Source of the DNA: Diplosphaera chodatii
Taxonomy: Eukaryota; Chlorophyta; Trebouxiophyceae; Prasiolales; Stichococcaceae
Direction of reading: 5' to 3'
Length of the DNA: 64,000 nucleotides
Assembly: GCA_032358165.1 (NCBI GenBank)
Contig: JAALGY010000038.1
Location: forward strand, 1,178,001-1,242,000
The notes under the pieces were generated by a model. The model did no database searches. It saw only the letters and a program-made list of their open reading frames with translations, and was not told the DNA's origin. Shown here piece after piece: positions 22,701 to 33,921 of the stretch. Each line of letters opens with the position of its first letter. The stretch's first letter is position 1. The translations under genes and the position numbers were made by a program.

Positions 22701-23511
22701 CGACTCGCCGATTTGCTGAATTCCGGATATCAGCGTGCCAACCATCAAAATGACCAAGCCGACCTCTGTCGTGAAGATTGCAAAGGTAAGTGTTTATTTC
22801 AAATGCAAAACCACTACGCGCAGGGCTTCTTGGTGGAACACACACTCGCTGTGCCACGACACAAGTGCACCTGTCACAAATTTCCACCATTTTCCTCCTA
22901 CAGCCTGCGACCACATGCAGCACCCAGCCCTTTACAACAGACACGCCAAGAGTTGACATATTTGCTGCACACCAAGCTGCTGTGCATGTGAAGCGTGACA
23001 TGAGCGCACTTCCGACAGCGTCTCATAGTCTTTTCTGCGGACGGCGTGGGCCTGCCACAGCAGGATGTCGTTTGTGTACACATTGGCGAGGGCGATGATG
23101 ATCATCAGCAGGGTCGCACACACGATTCCCTGCACCAATTACACATCCTTGCTTGGCCAGAAGGACGCGCCGTGTGCCGTGCTGCACAACAACTGAGAAA
23201 CTAGTCCAACGCATTCAGCCACCACGGCATGTTTCACTTACTGTGGCGCTGAACACTCCAGCAATGGGCAGCACCGCCTGCAGATGCAAACAGATTGATC
23301 GGACTCTGGACAACATCACGTGCCGGCGCGGCTGCCCGCTTGCGGCAGATCAGAATTGGCAGGGGTGTGCCCAGCAGCAGACACCCACCCCGCCGTTGAT
23401 GGCCAGGCATAGCACCGCCACGACGCAGCACATCAGCTTCAGCTCGGGCCATGTGAAGCCCAGGAACCTGCGCGGCCGCGGGCGGCCATGCCCCACCTCC
23501 AGGTCACCACC
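19720..23511 (-). CDS. Amino-acid/auxin permease (AAAP, SLC38-like) transporter, N-terminus unresolved
   Basis: Polytopic membrane transporter; many short exons each encode one or two TM helices. From 5' to 3': RRFLGFTWPELKLMCCVVAV (about 23392-23511), AVLPIAGVFSAT (23250-23285), IIIALANVYTNDILLWQAHA (about 23000-23133), TEVGLVILMVGTLISGIQQ (about 22645-22770), MVISVVAVCAPLVFLKGL (22482-22560), FSELEVILVVQVLVIVV (22010-22110), EFEVVGFTTLTYVLVLVG (21790-21865), GFFGASLIGFAAYDT (about 21070-21115), LSTAEIIMKSLLP (20790-20950), AKRFKFMDCHMMIRK (20500-20550), VVLAFIIYGFSLGISLAIP (20305-20380), TVTGAVGSGLVCYFIP (20080-20160), and a hydrophilic C-tail ending DYGFDESVQ-stop at 19720. The late helix VTGAVGSGLVCYFIP matches the AAAP pattern near the last TMs. 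The substrate cannot be predicted. Exon borders are approximate; the first exon (perhaps near 23840) was not identified. Confidence 0.65.
21020..21072. repeat. A-rich low-complexity intron segment
   Basis: Runs of A with interspersed GC (AAAAAAAGGCAAAAACACGC, AAAAAAATGCAAAAATGC) inside a permease intron. This is strikingly A-rich for the window and is preceded by two GAGTGAATT repeats. Confidence 0.7.
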
Positions 23512-23529
23512 TGTCAAGGAGCCGTGTCA

Positions 23530-24312
23530 ATTTGCAGCTGTGGTAGCTCTAGTGCATTGAAAAGGTCATGTGACGTTTATGCACGGCTGCGTGTGCGCGT
23601 GTGCACCAGGGCCAGGAGGCACAATGCATGGCAGCTGCGGCAACCGCATGGCACTCTGTTGCTGGACGATGGCAGGCCAGGGCTACAGAGCGCTGTCTTT
23701 GTGACATCCCAGCACTTTATGAGGACGTTTGCCTACGCCCGATCGCCGTGACAGGCCTTCACAGCGGGGAGTGGTGCCCATTGTTTCATATGGACAGCAT
23801 GGCACACTCGCGGGTGAAAAGCTCACCCATTGCCATGGCGACGGCTGCAGTCTCTCAGTTGGTGCCGTTCACACGATTGTGACCGACAACGCCAGTGCCT
23901 GTGCGCCTCCGACGTGCGTGCACCTACGTGCTAGCCCTAGCTTGGCTGTCGTAAACCTTGTTGGCTGACGCAGCACGTCACGACCGTCCACACATTCTGC
24001 TGCGCGACAGTGAAGTGTGTATACCGCTACGTGGCTAATGTGACAGTGGTATTAGAGCGCCGCACAAGCAGGCAGAACGCACGTTCCCGCAGTCGAAGAT
24101 CAATGACTCATCCAAGGATGTGGATTCGTAACAGGCCACCCAACAACTAGCCTGCCCGTCCCGTGGCGCTGTGTTGACTACATTTCCAAGGCTGTTGCGC
24201 CACTCCTGACAGCCGCCGCCGGTGTGCTCGGTCGCAGACGTGCCTGCGTGTTTGCCAGCTAGGCACTCGCAGACTGTTACAAGTTGCATTGCGTGCGGAA
24301 GTCGTTCACGAG
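23530..24312. other. Divergent promoter region, permease (-) / amine oxidase (+)
   Basis: No recognisable coding exon. It should contain the first exon and promoter of the permease and the promoter of the amine oxidase. A possible permease start (MAMG, then a GTGAGC donor) lies near 23840 on minus but is not supported by anything else. Confidence 0.35.
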
Positions 24313-27300
24313 ATGGACTTCAGCACGCCGTTCCACTCTGTATGCATCGTAGGTTGCGGGTTGTCCGGGTGCGGTGTAGCGCGCAGCATGCGAGCACTGT
24401 TGTGTTGGCCATGCTGGTCATGTGCACCCACCACAGCCACGCCTGTCAAACGTGCGAGGCATGACACGCAGGTTATATGCCGCACGGCTGCTGCGGAAGC
24501 AGTTTCCTGACCTGATCTGCCTGGAGGCGAACGACCGTATTGGCGGACGTGTGCAGCATGTGCGGCCGCCTGCACTTGCATGATTATACTGTCTGCTGAG
24601 AATATGAGAGCTTGCGTGATGCGCACATGCCTGAGCACCTACGGTAGGCGTCCTGATACGCTGCACTGAGCCTGCAGCTGGAGGACTTTGTGGCATGGCC
24701 TGTGCAAGAGGGGCCCGAGTTCATACATGGGCTGAATGCGCCGCTCAGGGTGGGTCTGCCCTCAGGGCACACTGCTGCACTTTCCTGCTGTATATCCCAT
24801 GCTCAGCTATGATACGACTGCTTTGCTGCTGAAATGGTGGCAGCCTGCAACGCCTATAAGTCTCACACTTGCCGCTGTATCTGTCTTCCACTGGCATGCA
24901 GAAGCTGGTAGAGGAAATGGGTATCGAGATGCGGGAGTACAGCTGGCCCGACAGGTGGTGGATCGGCAAGGTGACCTGCAAGATCAAACTGCATGCGAAG
25001 CGATGACTTTTGCACTTGTACAAGTGCATGAGCACGAGTGACGCTTGTGTCAACCTTGTTGAACCTGAGTGCCGACAGAATTTAATAAGCTGATGGACAA
25101 TACCAAGGTGCTCGCAGGAGGGGCGGATGCTGGAGGCGCATGATACAGATGAGGAGATCGACCAAATGCACGAGTTGTTCAGCTCGATCTTCGATGAGGA
25201 GTACCCTCCGGAGGACATGTCTGCAGCCGAGTGGCTGAAGCAGAAGGTCGGCGTGCCGGTCGCATAGCCTGCCAATGTGTGTGGGTGTCCCTTGGGGCAG
25301 GAAGCGGGTGGTGTCCTGATAAGTTTGACGTTCGCAACAGGGAGCGACGCCCAAGATGTTGGCGGCAGCTGACGCCTGCTATGCAAACGACTGGGGTGAG
25401 GCCCGTCTCTCCGCTGCCGGCTTGCATGATGCTGAGCAATAACACTGCATCAGATCATTAGGACCGTCCCAGCATATTTGCCTGCGATCCGCTGCTTGCA
25501 GGCTGCTCACTGCATCAGCTTGGCGTCAGGGAGCTCATCACTGAAGCTCGCCGCACGGATGCAAGTCAGTCATGTCGTGCAATGGCAGGGGTTTCCGCTG
25601 GAGTTGGCCGTGCGTGCACACATCATACTTCCCAGAAGCCCTTGCAGCCGCGTGGTGATCAGCTGCTGTGCGGTGCTGTTTTCTGCAGGCCATGCGCGAG
25701 TCAGCGGCGAGCCCTATGTGCTGCTGGACCGCTCGCTTGAAGAAGTTGTGCGGCACATCGCAAAGGATCTGAACGGCAGGATCAAGCTGTCCTGGCCTGT
25801 CACAAAGGTGATCACCTGCCAAGCAGTATGTTTGCCACCTCTACCTTGCCCTCCTGTTGTGGGCTGGCCAGCTCATGTCAAACTCCGTCTGCCTCCCCTC
25901 GCTTCTAGTGATCAACTGCAATGCATGTTGATGCAGGTGGAGTATGGCAGCGGCGGGGCTGTGGTGTTTGGCCCAAACGGCGAGCGGATCCGCTGTCAGC
26001 ATGTGTTGGTCACTGTGCCGATCACCTGCCTGGGCCGGGAAGACATTGCGTTCGTGCCACCGCTTCCAATGCGCAAAAGGGTGTGATCTGCACTCAAAGC
26101 TTGCAGACATGCCAACTGCATGCGCTATGTACTACGTGGTCTTGAACAGGCGCCCACCATCCTGCACTCCTGATGACGCAGATGGCGACGAAGCGTGTGC
26201 ACATGTTCAACGCTGTCAAGGTTCTCATGGCGTTCAGCAGGCCATTCTGGCCTGACAATTTCTTTGATGCTGTATGCACAGGTGACCTATGTCCCTACCA
26301 TATGAATGCATCGCACGTGCCATTCCCTGAGTCGCAGGCTGGCAGGGTTGTGCCTGGTGCTGACGGGCTTCGCACTTTGTGTGCAGACTCTTTCGTTCCT
26401 GAAGTGTGGGTCACAACATATCCACCCACGACAAAGGACGCCGAGCTGCTCAAACTGCACCCGATGACAGCTTTCATGGCGGTGAGCATCTACAGATGTG
26501 TCTTCCACCGTGTCATGGCACAGCGATGGCAGGCTGCTGGCAGAATGCAAATGTACCTTGGTCGGGAGCCGACTGGCAGCAGCCAGCTGTGGGTGTGTGC
26601 ATGCCTCCAGGGAGTGCCGGCGGATGTGGCCAGCAAGCTGCCAGAGCAGGAGGTGGTGTCCCGCACGCTGGAGCAGCTTGACCGCATGTTTGGTGAGGCG
26701 GAGGGTTGCATGGATGCTGCATGATGAGGTCAGATCAGGTTGAGCCTGCCTATAGGCGAAGACGGTATGCTGACATATGAAGTTGGCACATGACGCATGG
26801 CGCAGGCAGTGAGCAGTCGCCAAAACCAGCTTCGGACGCCTTTGTGAAGGCCAAGGTGGTGGACTGGAGCCAGCGCCGGTATGCACTGGGATGCTACAGC
26901 AGCCCGTCTCTCGGTGAGGCTGCCCTGCACATCGCAGTTGTGATGGGTCTCACGATGAGGTTTGCAGAGCGCAGCCTGAGTGCCCTCTCGTTTTTGGGTC
27001 TTGCTGTCAAGCATGCTGCTTCTGCCAACGCTGCGTCAGGTGCTCTTGTCGGGGATCGAGAGGCCTTGTGCTCGCCTGTCGACCACACCATATTCTTTGC
27101 TGGGTGCGTTGCCTGACACTGAGTGACTTGCAGCCAAAACTATGACAAGCATATCTTGTTTTTCCCTCATGTCAGACCATATCTAAGAGACTTGTGTTCA
27201 ATGTGATTGCTACTACGCTGCAGGGAGGCAACCCACCCCGCAGTAAACCCATGCATGCAGTTTGCACTTCAGACCGGGGAGCATGCGGCAGCGCAAATCA

Positions 27301-27338
27301 TAGATGCTGTTGCGCACTTGCGGCTGGCCAGGATGTGA
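24313..27338 (+). CDS. FAD-dependent amine oxidase (polyamine oxidase-like), 452 aa
   Basis: Flavin amine oxidase that would oxidise a polyamine or related amine, producing H2O2. Fifteen exons join in frame: 24313-24368, 24472-24559, 24678-24749, 24902-24970, 25118-25246, 25341-25395, 25502-25564, 25689-25807, 25937-26080, 26182-26281, 26387-26481, 26611-26692, 26806-26913, 27040-27103 and 27224-27338. The dinucleotide-binding site VCIVGCGLSGLYAAR is split by intron 1, followed by EANDRIGGRVQH. Substrate-domain and FAD-lid pieces: VQEGPEFIHGLNAPL, ANDWGCSLHQLGV, then HVLVTVPITCLGRE. The C-terminal flavin motif IFFAGEATHPAVNPCMQFAL is also assembled across an intron. The length is normal for a compact PAO. 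No signal peptide or SKL-type peroxisomal tail is seen (it ends RLARM). A histone demethylase (LSD1) role is unlikely because the SWIRM domain and tower are absent. Confidence 0.88.
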
Positions 27339-27714
27339 AGCGAATTGCATGTGCACGCGGCCAGTATGCTAGTGCAGTAGTGATGTGTCAGAGATACTGT
27401 TATAGCTGCCTCAGTCATTGTCATCTCGCCACTTTCTTCTGGGGCAGCCATCAGAGCCACAGGGCAGAACCGTATGCTTGCACGTGCCCTACCTGTAGCA
27501 TCTTGCAGCAGCAGTCTGAATTGCTTGACCTATCAGTTGTCGCTAAACTGATGAACCAGGTGACGCCTGGTTCCGTTGTCAATTCGGGTTCGTCTGTTTG
27601 ATCAAGTGGATATTTTTGCCGAAGTAAGGCTTGACCGCTTGTCCGAATGGAAACCACAGCTGCTAAACAGTCACAAAACTGCATGCCCACGCTTCTGAAC
27701 AACGTGGGCAGTGG
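27339..27714. other. Tail-to-tail intergenic region
   Basis: Lies between the stops of the amine oxidase (plus) and the HAD phosphatase (minus). I see no gene and no TGTAA in either orientation. Confidence 0.4.
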
Positions 27715-29560
27715 CTATTCCCCGTTGGGACCCCCGGCGGCCAGCTGATCCAGTACCCCCAGCAGTTCTTCCACGTGCTGCACAGTGAACGTGGGCTGGG
27801 GTGCGCCGCGTGGAAGGGGCTTCCCTAGTGGATTCACCCATATGGTTGCGCCAAGCCCCGCGTTGATGCCACCCTGAATGTCTGCTCCCAAGCTGTCCCC
27901 GATGTGCACCGCCTGCAGGAGGAACAGCAACAAATTCATGGGGCGTCATGGACAGCAGCTGAGCATCGGAGCCCATTGTGTTCAAGACGCTGCCATTGGC
28001 AACTGTTGACTCGCAACATGCAGTCAGGCACCGGGCATTCACCACGCACAGCATGGCGGCACCTCATGCGGCTGGCAGCCCGCGAGCTTGCAGGCCGCAA
28101 AGAATATGCTAGCTGCTGGCTTCTCTGCGCGGCCGGCCGCGATCTCCTCGCCACCAACCAGTATGTGCGTGAAGCTGGCCGCCGCGCCGCACACAGCCAG
28201 CTTGCCGCGCTGGATCTCGGGGTGACCTAACGATGAAGCCATGCTGGGCAGTCAGCACCCAGCTTGTGTGCAATAAGTACGACAAGCAATACCTGCCGGC
28301 ACTGGTGCACGGTCAGGTTCTCACCATTGGTGATGATGACTGCCTCAAGACTGCGGGCACGCACCGCCTGGAGAAGATCCTGCAGTGGCACGATGCTGTT
28401 GAACGTCCATAGGCATGTGGCTCCGCAGCTGCACAGGTAGTCCAGCTGTGCAGGCTGCAAAGCATGTGATGACACGGCCAAGGCGGCACTGCATGCGCAC
28501 CATCACACGCTGGTCGAAGACAAAGCCGGTGCTCCGCTGCTGTGTGAAGTGCGCCTGCAGCCGCGCGCCCAGGCTGCTGTCCTGCACGCCGCTGGCCTCC
28601 AGCGCATCCTGCCACAGCTTCGCCCGCCACTCCTCCACTGGCACCTGGGACAGTCGTCAAAGCTGTGGCGGATGTGGTCAGGGCTGCATGGCGCCTGCCT
28701 GAGGGTACACGAGACCGCTGCAGCGTATGCTCGCTGCAGCGACATCGCTGTCGTGTGGTTGCTAATCTGTGTGGTTGGTAGCTTTGAGCACGCGCAGCCA
28801 GAAAAGTGCATGGTACTGCAGCACCTCGCAGCTTCAGGTGCAGGACATGAGATGTGCGGCCCGTAATACTTCTTCCTGCTGCAGTCTTAGCGCAGGGAAA
28901 CCTGTGCGGGCTCATTGGTGTTATGGGGAGCGTGCGGCTGATCGACCCACCAGCCTCGTGAGACTGGCGTGCCGCGCCGGTCAGGATCTGTCGAGCAGGT
29001 GACTTGCACCGCTCGCCCTGCCGGCCGAGATGCACACCCCCGATGCAGCTGCCAGTGGCCAGTGTGGTGCACCCTTTGTCCCCGGGAAAGACGTGCACCT
29101 TGTGCTGTGCGTCCCAGGGCGCTTTGCCAAAGGCTGCCTTCCATGCGGCGTGCACAGCGTCCCACTGCACATCTGGGTGCGACTCTGCCAGCAGTGCCGC
29201 CACGTCCTGCAGAGCTCTCGCGTCCGCCGCGGTTGTTGGCAGCAGTGTGTCGTCAAGATCTGCGGGAATGGCGGGTACAGGTCCTGCCCTACCTGTGGTC
29301 TATGCCGCCAGATCATATGAACAGTGCAAACTGCACTGCAACAGGAACATGCCTCGGCGCACAACGTCAGCAGCGACCTCACCAAAGAACACTGCCTTAA
29401 TCTGGCCCTGCGAACGCATGCAGCAGGTCTGTCTGACGATCGGAGGCGACGCTGGCGCGCCGGGCAGTGCTGTCGCGGCGACCTGCAGTGCCCGTGGCTT
29501 TGGGGAGCACAGCTGCTCACCTGTTAGACGCCTTCCAGAGACGCTGGGCAAAGCCAACAT
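27715..29560 (-). CDS. HAD-superfamily hydrolase, N-acylneuraminate-9-phosphatase-like, 302 aa
   Basis: Haloacid-dehalogenase phosphatase. Six exons join in frame: 29383-29560, 29099-29259, 28507-28644, 28293-28379, 28063-28209 and 27715-27912. Motif I KAVFFDLDDTLLP is created across intron 1 (Asp nucleophile and Asp acid/base). Motif II is VIITNGEN. Motif III is the Lys of RAEKPAASIF. Motif IV is HIGDSLGADIQGG. The cap between motifs I and II is helical (C1 type; HAAWKAAFGKAPW, RAKLWQDALEASG), as in the HDHD4/YjjG branch acting on small phosphomonoesters. The first about 50 residues are Ser/Arg/Ala-rich without acidic residues early on, consistent with an organelle transit peptide. The boundary before the exon starting at 28379 could extend by a few codons. 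Confidence 0.85.
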
Positions 29561-29811
29561 GAAATGTCAAGCAGGGAGTGCGAATGCTGCACATTATGAA
29601 CGGGTGCGGGAGGAGCTTCCTGCCGCTAGGGCAAGGGTGCTGAGCATGCTGTGCTGTCCCTCTCGGAATTTGGATCGAGCAACGTCCAGATGTTGCACAG
29701 TGTGACTTGGCGCGACATGCTGCAAGGTGAAGTTGGGACCGATGTGCTAGCCGATCGTCTGCAAGCTAACAAACCTTGAAGCTCGCAGATTTTGCAGACT
29801 TTCTCGTCAGC

Positions 29812-30744
29812 ATGCTGTGCCAAGGAACCTTGGTTGTGCAGCAACCTCGCACCTTGAACGCTGAACAGAGACGGCATCATGTTTCTAGTATTACATGCTA
29901 TGCCACGAGACGACGCTCAGGCGTTGGCAGAGTGGATCACAGCCAGGCCTTGGGCAGCAGGGAAAAGCGTGAACTTCCAAATGGTCAGGGGGTCATGCTC
30001 GACCAGGCATGTGCAAGCCAAGACATTGTGTACGGCCAGACTAGCAGACAGTTGCCCAACGGGCAGGGCTGCATCTTGGATGCGGGTCACTTCGTCATCA
30101 CGCGGCCACGGCGGAGGTCAAATTACAGTCTAGTGCCCAGCCCAGGCGCTCAGATGCAGCAGTTTGCAAGCACGCCCGAGCATCAGAACCTGAGCCTCGC
30201 GCTGTCAGCCATGCAAAAGCAGAGCGGCATGGTGCACTTCCTCAGTGGTCAGATAGCCGCTGGGGCAGTTGTCATTGACACCTGGGCTGAGGATGTCACG
30301 GATGTCAGCAATGACGCTGCAGCTGCAGCGTGCCTTGGCATAGTGCCATATGAAACCCAGGGCAACACGAGTGAGCATACAGATTCACAGGAGCAAGCCG
30401 AGTGGATCATTGAGACCAGCAGTAAAAACCCACGTCGAACACAGAAAGTCAAGTTCACCTGCAATCTGTGCGGCTGCACCACGATCTCGCCCGTCAACCC
30501 CCACGCCTTTCACAGTGGGTCAATCTTCGCCCGCTGTGGCAACGCTGAGTGTGGCGTCACCCATAAGGTGAAGGACAACCTGAAGTTGTTTCACGAGGTG
30601 CGAGGGCCAGTGTTCAGGCCGCAGCGGGCAGTGCGCCTGCCGCCCGGTCTGCAGCGGCCCCGTATGCTGCCCGGCATGCGTGTTGGGGGTGTTGACATCC
30701 TCAGGAAGGCTGGCAGCGATGACGGTACCGAAGCAGGTGGCTGA
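29812..30744 (+). CDS. DNL-type zinc-finger protein (Zim17/Hep1/ZR3-like), single exon
   Basis: DNL zinc ribbons bind organellar Hsp70 and keep it soluble. The domain is at the C-terminus: VKFTCNLCGCTTISPVNPHA, FHSGSIFARCGNAECG, then HKVKDNLKLFHE, which carries the defining D-N-L and the LFHE ending seen in plastid members. Unlike the family's two CxxC pairs, the second pair here is C-x4-C (CGNAEC). The preceding about 200 residues are poorly conserved, with a duplicated short string (LPNGQG at about 29975 and 30050), and probably include a transit peptide. The frame opens upstream of the first in-frame ATG at 29812. It is divergent from the HAD gene, with about 250 bp between starts. Confidence 0.75.
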   Translation: MLCQGTLVVQQPRTLNAEQRRHHVSSITCYATRRRSGVGRVDHSQALGSREKRELPNGQGVMLDQACASQDIVYGQTSRQLPNGQGCILDAGHFVITRPRRRSNYSLVPSPGAQMQQFASTPEHQNLSLALSAMQKQSGMVHFLSGQIAAGAVVIDTWAEDVTDVSNDAAAAACLGIVPYETQGNTSEHTDSQEQAEWIIETSSKNPRRTQKVKFTCNLCGCTTISPVNPHAFHSGSIFARCGNAECGVTHKVKDNLKLFHEVRGPVFRPQRAVRLPPGLQRPRMLPGMRVGGVDILRKAGSDDGTEAGG

Positions 30745-30877
30745 GGGCCAGGTTGCCGAGTTCCAGCTACAAGCAGAAAGTGTCTCATTACAATACATGT
30801 CAGCATGAAAGTATTGTGAAGGCAGTACACCCTGCTGATGGGCGCAGGTACTGCTGAGTTGGCATTCCTGTACATTA

Positions 30878-30882
30878 TTACA
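30878..30882 (-). terminator. TGTAA poly(A) signal, DUF3605 gene
   Basis: TTACA on plus, 136 nt below the DUF3605 stop at 31018-31020. A second copy lies at 30788-30792. Both sit between the two convergent stops. Confidence 0.5.
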
Positions 30883-30982
30883 CTTGCGTTCACAAGCTGC
30901 ACATGTTGTGAAGCTGCAGATGCCAGTGACTGTATATAGGGTTGATGTACAATGGGCAATAATGTCGTCCAGCCCAGTAGAC

Positions 30983-30987
30983 TGTAA
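30983..30987 (+). terminator. TGTAA poly(A) signal, DNL zinc-finger gene
   Basis: Plus-strand TGTAA about 240 nt after the DNL stop at 30744. It lies past the minus-strand signals of the convergent DUF3605 gene, so the 3' UTRs overlap. Confidence 0.45.
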
Positions 30988-31017
30988 GCGCAACCGATAC
31001 GAAACAGTGGGTGCAGT

Positions 31018-32176
31018 TCATCCTCGCCTTGACACGACATGCCCATGCCAGACGGAGGGGATGGACGCCAGTGACTCAGGATTCCGAAAGAACAGCACCT
31101 GCAGCGTTCCACAGAAGCTCGTCATATGTCCTTGAACATCAGACATCAGGGTCGGACGGTGCCTCAGCAACAGGTGTACCTCCCAGCCAGACCGGTGCTT
31201 CCGAATAACCTGCAAACCGAGAGGGTTTCTCTTTCCTTCTGCCTCTCTTTGCGTACAGCTCTTTATGCAGCACGCATGCAGGCGCAGCTGTCGCCAAGTG
31301 CGCCGCACACCTCTGCAAGCTCGTCATCTGCTAGAGGTCGTGTGCACCAGATGCAATGGTGCTGCATGCCGTGATCAAAATTGTAGGGAAAGTCCTGCGC
31401 CACAAGCAATGCGTGGTGCCAATGCAGTTCTGCAAGCCACAGCTTGGAACAAGATCCACCTCCAGACACAGCATTTCCGCTGCGTACTGGTGCCTCCTAC
31501 GTTCTGGTGAAAGGTGATGTGCGGTTTGCCATTTTCATCCAGCGGTGGATCGCCTGCCCGCTGAATGCCATCTGGATGAAACACTGCAGACATGTTGGCA
31601 TACACACAGTAGAAGGCAAACAGCGGTGCAGACATGGTTTCAGCACACTGTTGTCAACTCACCTTCGTCCTTCACAGAGTCAAAGTCCAGTTTCGTAATC
31701 TGCACATAGTCCGCCACTGATCTGTACTGATGAAGGATCTGCAGCATTTCCCAGCGCCACGTTCACATGACATGCAACGGCATTGTTCACTGAATATTCA
31801 AGGCCATCAGTATGTAGAATCTGGTCGTTTAGTATTTAGAATCTGGTCATGCACATGTGCTGCAACCCACCTGTTGACGAAACTGCCGGTACACTCTGAT
31901 GTCTGCGGGTGTGCGCCCCAGTTTGCCAAGTGACTCTTCGGTGCCGATCTGCAGCCACGTAACATATCAAAACGGTCGTCCTCGCCGCTCTGTGCTGTGT
32001 GAATATGTCACACTGCATCAAACACGCACCCTAATGAGCTCCTCCAGCCGGCTCCATGACACTGCGTCAATGCAAAAGCCTGGCGTGTGCCGCAGCCTGC
32101 CGTACTCCTCTTCGATCTCGTTATCAATGATCCGATCGACTTCTGATTTTGGCAATGGCCCTTCAGCATTGGCCAT
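31018..32176 (-). CDS. DUF3605-domain protein, 182 aa or longer
   Basis: Member of the DUF3605 family, known from fungi and algae, with no assigned function. Six exons join in frame: 32030-32176, 31871-31948, 31663-31738, 31501-31583, 31311-31394 and 31018-31098. Family landmarks: SWSRLEELIR; RTPADIRVYRQFRQQ; YRSVADYVQI; a DFPYNFDHGMQHHCIW core, compared with the family's DFPY-x-G-x-x-H-x-W pattern; and the C-terminal FFRNPESLASIPSVWHGHVV. Conserved His/Trp residues suggest a binding or catalytic site, but this is inference. The start at 32176 (MANAEGPLPKSEV) is preferred because homologous sequence begins near it. The frame is open to an ATG at 32383, which would add 69 residues with basic character. 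Confidence 0.7.
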
Positions 32177-32713
32177 TGGTACCTCGACGGCGCTCCTCAG
32201 ATCCCGCGGCTTGTCAGCAGCATTTCGCGGAGTGCCCGACGTGCGTTTTCGTGACGAGAACACCGGAGCCTGTACTGTCTGATTTGAACAAGAGGGCAGT
32301 GCTACGGGTACACAACGCACCAGTGAGACCGCTGACAGGCTGCCATGATGGCAGTGCCGCATGCTGGATGCAGCATGCTGCATAGCAGAGGTGCAGGTAC
32401 AGCAGCACGCATTTCACATCCGTATCCCTGCTTGCACCGCCTGCGTCAGGCGTGTATATCACTTGCTGATGTGTTGATCGACGGTGGGGCCACGGCAGTA
32501 GTGCAGGATTCTTCTGCGCCTGCTGTGGCCATGCCCGCAATGTTCCGCACATGACACAGTTGCTTTCTTCAGTGCGTGTCATGCGCTACTGCTCATTCAA
32601 ACCACTCAGAAACGATATCGTTGTCGATCAGGACTGAGCAGCCCTCGGATCTTAATCGTCCCCACCACCCCGTCCGGGACCTGCGCACCTGTGGCCGGCG
32701 GCGCCTGCGCAGC

Positions 32714-33921
32714 ATGACGGTGATCGTGCCGCCAGAGTTGCTGCCGGATGGTGCCAAGGGCCTGGTATTTGATTGCGACGGAACGCTGATGGACACCATG
32801 AGCCAGCACTGGACGAGCTGGCGCCTGGCGTGCGCAAAATTTGGGTTGAAGATGACGGTGCAGCAATTCATTGGGTGCGTGGCCAGAGATCCATGTCAGT
32901 AGCTCGCATCCCGAGGCCATGTGTGTGTGTCTATGGAGCTCCGATATCTCCGTCTGCAGGTTTGCCGGAAAGCCCGGACCAGAGATTGTGGGCATTCTTT
33001 GTAAAGAGCAGGTGGGCAATGCATAGTGTTGCTCTCACTCACCATCAGGGAGCCTTTGCACTTCCAAACGTAAACACAACAACAGTGATGGGCGCCTTTG
33101 CACTTCCAAACGTAAAGACAACAACAGTGATGGGCGCCGCTGAACGGCGCCCTCAAGTCGTGTCGAGAGAGTACACGTTCCACACACCAGTGTGCAGACC
33201 TCACAAGGCTCGTTGTGCGCCAATGCAGGGTATTGACATTGATCAGGCAGCATTTATCAAATTCAAGCGCGACTGGTACCTCGACCAGATCAGCCTGGTC
33301 AGGCCGGTCATGCCGGTGCTAGCGATTGCGCGCGAGGCGCAGCGCCGGGGCATCCCCATGGCCATCGCCAGCGGCGGCGGCCGTGAGCATGTGCTGGGCG
33401 CCATTTGTGCCAATGGCCTGCAGTCAATGTTTGGTGCATTCATCTGTGCTGAGGTGCGGTGGCAGCGTGGCACGCTCAATCGTCAACAAGTTGCTGCTGC
33501 CCTGTCAAATCCTGAGTCACGACCCATTCAGCGCTGCACTTCACTAGCAGTTCTGCGGCCTGAGTCATTCGACGAAAGTTTGTGCAGGACTATGAGAACT
33601 CGAAGCCGGCGCCAGATTGCTTCCTCATGGCTGCCGAAAAGATTGGGGTGCTACCCGAACATTGCGTCGGTTACGAGGACGCTGTGCTTGGCATGCAGTC
33701 TATCAGGTAATGATGCTGTTCTGTGCCATGCAAGTGGGGAGGTCCATGCGTTTCTTGACCACACGGCAGGGTAAATGTTCACAACTCTGACTTGTCCTGA
33801 TGTGTGCAGAGCGGCGGGCTTTATGGCTGCCATTGATGTCACTGGCATCCCGGGATATCCTGAGCTCACAGAAGAAGGCACAGATGTGTCCGGAACGCCG
33901 GAAGCGAATGGAAGCCTATGA
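32714..33921 (+). CDS. HAD-superfamily sugar-phosphatase / beta-phosphoglucomutase-like hydrolase, 222 aa
   Basis: Five exons join in frame: 32714-32874, 32960-33011, 33229-33453, 33588-33706 and 33810-33921. Motif I GLVFDCDGTLMDTM; cap residues KFGLKMTVQQFIGFAGKPG; motif II PMAIASGGGREHV; motif III Lys in NSKPAPDCFL; motif IV GYEDAVLGMQSIRAAG. The DxDGTLxD start and GYEDxxxGxxxxxxAG end are those of the YqaB/BPGM subgroup, which acts on sugar phosphates. The frame is open upstream to an ATG at 32576, so an N-terminal extension (possible targeting peptide) is feasible. It is divergent from DUF3605. Intron 2 contains a 42-bp tandem repeat. Confidence 0.86.
33052..33135. repeat. 42-bp tandem duplication in HAD intron 2
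   Basis: Two adjacent copies (33052-33093 and 33094-33135) of a 42-base unit beginning GCCTTTGCACTTCCAAACG; they differ at one base (C at 33075, G at 33117). The repeat is entirely intronic. The unit is a multiple of three, so the intron frame is unchanged, but in-frame use is not suggested. Confidence 0.92.

Noticed and set aside
24313..27338. LSD1-type histone demethylase identity for the amine oxidase
   Set aside because: No SWIRM domain, and there is no room for the tower insertion in the 452-residue joined protein.
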